From assembly GCA_030035585.1 (NCBI GenBank), contig CM057469.1:112818650-112882649 (forward strand): a stretch of DNA of 64,000 nucleotides. Reading direction: 5' to 3'. Positions 58,200 through 64,000 of this stretch are shown in pieces. The notes under the pieces were generated by a model, which saw only the letters and a list, made by a program, of their open reading frames with translations, did not search any database and was not told the origin of the DNA. A program made the position numbers and the translations under genes. The stretch comes from Dugong dugon. Taxonomy: Eukaryota > Chordata > Mammalia > Sirenia > Dugongidae. Positions within the stretch are counted from its first letter, which is position 1. Each line of letters begins with the position of its first letter.

Positions 58200-59156
58200 C
58201 TTAATTTCTGTTCATCTGGAAATGTCCTAATTTCACCCTCATATTTGAGTGAGAGATTTGCAAAATATATTATTCTTGGTTGACAGTATTATTCTTTCAA
58301 GTTTTATATATGTCATCCCATGTTTTCTTGCCTGCATGATTTCTGCCAAATAATCAGAGTTTATTTTTATTATTTCCTCTTTTTCTGTGACTTTTTGTTT
58401 TTCTGGATCTGCTTTCAGGATTCTTTCTTTGTCTTTGGTTTTAGTGAGTGTGATTATGATATATCTTGGTGATTTTCTTTTGGGGTCTTTCCTGTATGGG
58501 GTTCGTTGGGCTTCATGTATGATTGCTTTTTGTCTTTCATTACATTAAGGAAGGTTTCTGTTAGCAAATTGTCAATGATCCTCTCTGTGTTTTCTATTTT
58601 CTCCCCATGTTCTGGAACTCTGATCACACGTAGATTTTTGCTTTTGATTGTATCCCAAATCGTTCTCAGGGATTCTTCATTATTTTCATTCTTTTTCCTT
58701 AAACAAAGTGGTATCCAAGGATTTATCTTCAATTTCACTGATCCTGTCTTCCATTATTTCAAATTTACTTCTAAAACCTTCTATTGCACTGTCCATTACT
58801 GAAATATTGTTTATCTTTTGGATTTCTAATTGTTGTTTTTGTATGATTTCTAGCTATTTATTTATTTTGAACTTTTGTTCCTGTATTATTTTCTTGAATT
58901 CTTCCATTGCTTGGTCTGTGTTTTCCCTGATTTTGTCTACATTTTCCATGATTTTGTCTTTTTTCCCCTTACTTTTGTCTGTATTTTCCTTCATCTCTTG
59001 AAGAACCCTGAATATTAGAGTTTTGCATTCCCTGTCAGATAGTTCTAATGCCTTCTTTTCTACCAGAAGGTCATCTGGTGTTTTATTTTGGTCACTTTCT
59101 GGAGCCATCTTGTCCTTTTTTTTATTTTTTGATATTGTCTGTTGTCTCTGGAACAT
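58200..59156 (-). pseudogene. L1 ORF1 remnant
   Basis: ORF1 encodes the RNA-binding chaperone of the L1 RNP. Two frames survive: 58854-59156, a Lys/Glu-rich, coiled-coil-like N-terminal half starting at Met (first ATG at 59156), and 58454-58738, with IWDTIKSKNLRVIRVPE typical of the RNA-recognition segment. The end EAQRTPYRKDP...KSPRYIII can be read in another frame near 58440-58500, so at least one frameshift separates it. About 115 bases between the two frames are out of frame. Confidence 0.88.
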
Positions 59157-59325
59157 TCAGGAATTATTTTCTTTATTTAGTGATTATAAATTTGTTTCTT
59201 TCACCCTACTTTTTAGTTTTATTTGGTTACGTGTGGGCAGGCAGACTGGGTGAGTTTTGCTGCTTGCCCAACCGTGGGCACAACACTTCTCACCACCTTG
59301 TCCAAGTGAGCAGGTCCTGTCATTC

Positions 59326-60810
59326 AGCTATGATGCAGCAGGGTGCATTCAGTGGGGGAGGGGGCAAGGATGGGTAGTTTGCGGCACAAACTGAGGGCAA
59401 TGGGGTGGGGTGAGGTGTAGTGCAGAGTGGAGTACAGGTGACCTCATTAATGCCACTGGGGGCACAGCACTAGACTCAAGGTGCAGATAGTCAGGAGGGA
59501 AGGGAAAGGATATGATGTGCAGGGCTACATGGATGAATAAAAGAAGAGAGAGAAGTAAAAGAAAAGAAAAAAATGAAATAAAAAAGAAAAAAGTAAATAA
59601 AATCATGGTGCAGTAGGATTCAGTGGGTGTGGGCCAAGAAGACACAGAAAAGCCATGTTCTGGTGGTTCTCTACCTGAATGGTGTGGCTCAGACTGTCAA
59701 GAAGGGGCGTGTGTGTCACATGGGGTTACTTGGGTAGGAGAAAGGAAAAGAAAGAGGGGAAAGAGAGAGAAGAAACCACCAAAAATAAATAAATAAATAA
59801 AAACAACAATGACAGAAACAAAAATAAATAAATTTGATGGTAGAAGAGCTGGCCGTTGGGGATGGGGCAGAACTGGTGTGGCAGTGAGCTGATGTCTCTC
59901 TCACCAGCTGGCATAACATGGCCCATCAGGAAAAAGTGGATGCAGCGCAGGGCCTAGGTGGGAGGGAGAAGGAAATGGGAGAAGGGAAATACAAAGAAAA
60001 ATAAAAAATATGGCACTGAGGGAGCCAACCTGTGGGGGTGGTGCAGAGCTGGGGTTGCTGTGTACCAGATGCTCTCCAGCCAAGCGGTACAGCACAACAG
60101 GCCCAGAACAGGGAGGGAGGCAGCACATAGAGCTAAGTGAGAGAAAGGAAAGGAAGGTAGCAAGATAGAGAGAAGAAACAACAAAAAAAGGAAAGAAAAA
60201 CAAAAGCAAAAATAAAAACAAACAAAAAATAAATATATAAATAAAATGGTGCCAGGGGAGCCAGTTGCTAACGGTGGCACAGACCCAGGGATGTGGTGTG
60301 TCAGTGACTCTCCAGCCAAGGGGTGCAGCACGGCTCCTCAAGAAGGGGTAGGGGCAGTGCACAGGGCTAGGTAGGCAGGATAAAGGAATAAAAAGAAAGG
60401 AGACAGAGAAGAAACAAAGAATAAAAAGAACAAAGCAAACTAAGTAAAAAATATGGCACTAAGTGAGCCGGTTGATTGGTGTAGTGTAGACTCGGGGAGG
60501 TCGTGTACTGGTGGCCCTCTAGCCAAGCAGTGCAGCAAGGCCTGTCAAGAAGGGGCAGGGCACACAGGGCCATGTGGATGGTAGAAAGGAAAAGAAGGAA
60601 GGGAAAGAGAGAGAAGCAACAAAAAAAGCCCAAATAAATAAAATAACAAAAAACAAACAAATAAAAAAAATAAATGGCACTGAAGGGGCTGGCCTGTGGC
60701 AGTGAGGTGGAGCAGTGAACTGGTGTCTCCCAGGCAGCAGCAAGAGGGTGTCTCTCTGCCCGAGTGACCATGGCCCATTGGAAAGCTGCAGAGGCTGTGT
60801 AGAGGTAAGA
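59326..60810 (-). repeat. tandem monomers in the L1 5'UTR
   Basis: Six to seven diverged units of about 170-275 bp. Starts are visible at aaatggcactgaaggggc (60673), aatatggcactaagtgagcc (60450), aatggtgccaggggagcc (60245), aatatggcactgagggagcc (60006), ttgatggtagaagagctgg (59833), atcatggtgcagtaggattc (59602) and a weaker one near 59326. Each unit contains a cagtgnnctggtg-type segment, a gccaagnngtncagca segment, an agggc-tag-type segment and an A-rich end rich in (AAATAA). GC-rich cores alternate with A-rich linkers. Confidence 0.8.
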
Positions 60811-61154
60811 AGGGTATGGGACAGGAAAGCATGTAAACCTGGTTACTAGGTGCTCTGTCTCCTGTTGGGAGAACCATGAAGGTGCCTTCCTATACTCCCT
60901 GTCCATAGTCCTTGGTGGCTGTGATCCAAGATGGCGAATCCTGGTAGGACATCCACTCTGTAGCTCTCCTCATTCTCTGTTCTCTGTCAGTTTCTTATTC
61001 CATTCTGTGCTTGACTGAGTTCTTTATTCCTTCATTTGATGCTTAGGCTTCCAGGATTGACGGTTGTATCTGTTTTACTTGGTTTTTCTGGGCTTTGCTG
61101 CATAGAGACAACAGGGTGCTTCCATCTGTAGTGCCATGTCGGCTCCACCATCCC
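60811..61154 (-). promoter_or_regulatory. L1 5' terminal, promoter-containing part
   Basis: Non-repeated 5' end of the L1, the place where an internal pol II promoter lies in such elements. On the plus strand an AAGATGGCG motif at 60928-60936 matches the YY1-type core (AAnATGGC). No transcription start can be read from sequence. The 5' terminus reads gggatggtggagccgac on the minus strand. Confidence 0.6.
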
Positions 61155-63414
61155 AATTTGTTTTTGGTCCATTATGTTTTTACCAATTCACCGGGAATAA
61201 TGGTGTTTGTCAATTTTTAAACCTAATCACAATTCACCAACCTTGTACAAAAATACAATTATTAGTTTAATCAACATAGTCTTACTGAGGGCTTTCTATA
61301 TGCAAAGCACTCAAGAAAGCAAAGAAGAAAACCTGTATAACCTGCCTGCAAGGGGCTTCCCATCTCCTCTGAGTTGCTATTAGCTGGACATCAGGATGGT
61401 GATTCCAGAGTGTGACAAGGACTTGATAGATAAGCAAAAGTCAATTGGATTGCTTTTTACTGAGATGATGATTATCTTTGTCAGACAAAAAAGAATATGA
61501 AACTATTGTAGGATTTTGTCAAGTTCAAAGGTATTACCAAACAATTACATAATGGCATGGAGTAGTCTGCAGACTTTGATTTCAAGGACTTGGAGCCAGA
61601 AGGGGAGATAATTAAATCTGTTAAGAAAACAAAATAAAAGTAAAATGAAACTAAAGTACCGAAATAAGTTAGCTGTAATCTTAGTGGGGATTTCAGACAT
61701 CCATGAGTAACTGAAAAAGTTAGGTAAACCCATGGAGCTTTATGGGGTCTTTGTGGTCAAAACAACTACATATATATATATATATATATTTTCAGTAACT
61801 AGAATGTAATGACTGAGAAATTTTTGGTTCACTAAACTAACAGGCTAACTTTGTGACACCAATTTAAAATGTATACTTGAACTTGAGTGGTTGACTTAGA
61901 CCAGTGATTTTAAATTGAAATGCATAAGATACTTTCACTAAGTTTGTGAATAATGTTTAAATGCTAAGAGGTATCAAATAACTATATTTATAAACTTAAT
62001 GTATAGATTTTTAAAAACTACTTAAGTATTGGGAGGAGACTTTGGTAGGTAGACAATTGAAGTACCTAAAAAAGGTTGGCTGTATTATATTAATAAATGT
62101 AATGTAAAATATTTAAAGGAATTTATTTAACTATGCTTAAAAGCCCTCTGAAAAGTGATTTTCAAAATTTGGTAGGTTTATAATAAGAATAATAAGATTT
62201 TTAAGATGTACTTTAAAGGTTAAGGGAAAATATATGCTTTTTAAATTCATTATTATATGGCATTGAATTTCAGTATTTTTTTAAAAAGCTAAAAATCTTT
62301 TTTTCTGTGCTTAAAATTACCCTCAAGAAAATCAAAAGTTTCACACTGACAGGTGAGAGAAGAATAAACACCTCAGAAATTTAAAAAAAGCAAGGTAATG
62401 ATGCACTAGATGTCCCAATGCATAGTTGAGAGCCAAATAAATCATGCAGATAGTAAAGCTATAGGTTTAGAAAAGAACAAGTTCACTGTGGTCTGAATTG
62501 TCTGGGGAAAGCTTAATTAAAATGTATTAAATAATCTTGAGCTCCATGCTCATGAATCAAGTTGAGTGGATTTATAAAAATATCAGTATGCCGTGGCAAT
62601 GAAGTGACAGAGGTCACTTAACAATGCTTTGTCTAAAAATGAGAAACTACTCTCTGATGTGAAAGTTTCTGAAAATGTTATCCTTTCTTTAATGTGAAGA
62701 CGTCTGTGTGTTTTATTGATTTATGTTTTTGTATTTATTGTTCCCTAAGTGTGGAAGTGAGCCCCGTTGACTGAATGTTTCTTGTTCAGTATTGAAAAAT
62801 GACCTCATTCTTTTGTAAGTATTAGTCACATTTTAATGGGGACATATTCAATGTTTGTACAAGAACTCCTGAATCTTCTGAAAGCATTATCATCACACAT
62901 GAGTGAATTTCAATTACCGATGGTGCTGCCAATTCAATGTTCTTATATTATGATCAGAGATGAAGGTGAGTTTTAGATGGCCAGTGACTAAAGACATTCA
63001 AGCAACTGATGTGGCTTCCTTTCGTTTTGTATCTTTTTTGCTCTTAATTATTGTTACTTTTAATAAACAAGACGTGTTGTTCCAAAATATGCTAAGCTTT
63101 GATCATTTCTAAGATCATTTCTCTATGTTACTGAGTTAATGCATCATCATTACTTCCCGTTTTTGATACATGGGGAAATTGAAGCACAGATAAGACCTGG
63201 GCTTGAAGTTAAATCTTAGGAAAGAAAAACAAATTATTGGAAAAAGGGAACAGCAAGGTTTTCACACAAAACAGAAAGAACTTTTGAGTTGTACTTGGAA
63301 AATTGCTGCTGGGGGAACAGAATTTTTTGAGTACTTGGAGTGAAGACTGTCATACTCTATGCAAAGCTTTGCTTTTTCCATTCAGTCAGCATCAGACTGA
63401 AAGCAGAGCTTTTT
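61155..63414. other. repeat-poor stretch of 2.26 kb
   Basis: The clearest interval without a recognised repeat. At 61275-61420 is a faint tRNA-SINE-like or MIR-like block (acagggctttctatatgc-type, cctgcctgcaaggggc). A (TA)n run lies at 61766-61791, and 63125-63230 might be a sense MIR piece (ggggaaattgaagcacagat). Short frames only. Confidence 0.4.
61766..61791. repeat. (TA)n microsatellite
   Basis: A run of about 12 TA units. Confidence 0.9.
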
Positions 63415-63622
63415 CAATGTTACTCCAGGCATGGCAGAGAGAGCAGACCAAGCAAAGGCTTTAGAATCCATTAGATTACCATTCAACCCCCACTCTACCT
63501 AGCTGGCAAGTTATTTCCTCCACTGTAAGTGGAAAGTAATGACATCTATCTTGCACTGTTGTGTAAAGCGCTGATCACAATGTGATACAGAGCAGGCATT
63601 CAATAAAAGGCAAGGGTTATGA
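63415..63622 (-). mobile_element. MIR, antisense
   Basis: Inverted MIR: tagctggcaagttatttcc, aagtggaaagtaatgac, gtgtaaagcgctgatca, gcaggcattcaataaaagg. Confidence 0.8.
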
Positions 63623-63639
63623 AGGTTCCTTAGACAAGT

Positions 63640-64000
63640 TAAAACCTGTTCAGATGAATAAGAAGCCACAAACTCTTCTCTAAGATCATTGTCCTCATCT
63701 GGATGTTGTTCTTGTTTCTGTTGTGTGCCTTGAGTCAATTTCGATTTATGGCAACCTTATATGACAGAGTAGAACTGCCCCATAAAAGTTTCCTAGGTTG
63801 TAATCTTTATGGGAGCAGATGACAAGGTCTTTCTCCTGCTGAGCTGCTGGTGGGTTCAAACTGCTGACCATTCAGTTAGCAGCCAAGTGCTTAACTATTG
63901 TGCCACCAGGGCTCCTTGTATGTTGGGTATAATGACATCTATTCTCTGGGTTGTAGTCAGGGTTATATTAATAAAGCATATGAAAATGCCTCTCACAGAG
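63640..64000 (-). mobile_element. second MIR, antisense, split by an AFROSINE, reaching the window end
   Basis: Before the SINE ctaagatcattgtcctcatct and after it gtataatgacatctattctc, gtcagggttatattaataaag give MIR in the same orientation. It runs off the window. Confidence 0.55.
63710..63917 (-). mobile_element. AFROSINE, intermediate form
   Basis: Inverted: tgccttgagtcaatttcg tail, ttgtaatctttatgggagcag body, head ccaccagggctcc. The bordering ggatgttg (63701-63708) and gtatgttg (63917-63924) are a near-match duplication. Confidence 0.92.

Larger units (their letters stand above)
52576..61154 (-). mobile_element. near full-length L1, antisense, with two nested insertions
   Basis: Young-looking L1 lineage, 8.6 kb including about 0.33 kb of nested insertions. 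On the minus strand from 61154 down: a 5' end, a tandem 5'UTR, ORF1, ORF2 and a 3'UTR ending in a T-rich (poly(A)) stretch at 52576. Other 5'-truncated copies of the same 3' end occur at 2215-2797 and 43056-43955. Both ORFs are broken by stops and frameshifts. A convincing target duplication was not found; the left flank (ccaatttttt) and right flank (cccaatttgttttt) show only weak similarity. Confidence 0.93.

Noticed and set aside
58506-59001. Plus-strand frames of 98 and 117 codons
   Set aside because: Antisense shadows of L1 ORF1.
59716-60906. Several long overlapping minus-strand frames, including 153 and 179 codons
   Set aside because: They lie in the GC-rich L1 5'UTR monomers, overlap in different frames, and read as low-complexity Phe, Leu and Ser runs from A-rich linkers.
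62602-62619. Near-palindrome aagtgacagaggtcactt as a nuclear receptor site
   Set aside because: The half-site spacing and orientation do not match a standard AGGTCA element; kept only as a minor note.

Overview
This window looks like mammalian nuclear DNA with no recognisable host gene. The repeats point to an afrotherian, most likely a proboscidean (elephant lineage). The evidence is more than 30 copies of a tRNA-headed SINE of the AFROSINE type, a BovB-like RTE LINE whose 3' end resembles the SINE tail, and an L1 with an unusual 5'UTR. The species call is from recall of repeat families, not from a search. I found no multi-exon gene, convincing processed pseudogene of a host gene, structural RNA gene, CRISPR array or prokaryotic feature. 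The region is AT-rich and reads as intergenic or deep intronic.

Layout. 0.4-3.0 kb is an ancient antisense L1 interrupted by an AFROSINE and by a second AFROSINE that itself holds a younger L1 3' end. 7.0-10.5 kb holds an RTE deletion derivative, a SINE fragment and a 5'-truncated minus-strand RTE/BovB copy split by a solo MaLR LTR. 10.5-25 kb is SINE-dense with remnants of MIR, ancient L1 and MLT1, plus a second RTE deletion derivative at 16.9 kb. 25.15-26.33 kb is one L2 copy cut twice by AFROSINEs, followed by a MER20. 28.5-34.6 kb is mostly degraded antisense L1. 39.4-42.6 kb is a near full-length plus-strand RTE/BovB with endonuclease and reverse transcriptase remnants. 43.1-44.0 kb is an L1 3' end, followed by an inverted AFROSINE pair. 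45.5-48.5 kb is a complete but decayed minus-strand ERVL-MaLR provirus (LTR, internal, LTR) carrying a solo LTR. 50.7 kb has a striking 37-bp-arm hairpin. 52.6-61.15 kb is a near full-length minus-strand L1 with 3'UTR, broken ORF2, broken ORF1, tandem 5'UTR monomers and a 5' end. 61.2-63.4 kb is the clearest repeat-poor stretch, and MIR copies with one AFROSINE close the window.

The elements interact as parasites. RTE enzymes probably moved the AFROSINEs and the RTE deletion derivatives, L1 moved its own truncated copies, and nested insertions with target-site duplications give a relative chronology. The most unusual items are the hairpin at 50701-50793, the L1 5'UTR monomer array at 59326-60810, the two RTE deletion derivatives, and isolated RTE/SINE 3' tails only about 35-65 bp long.
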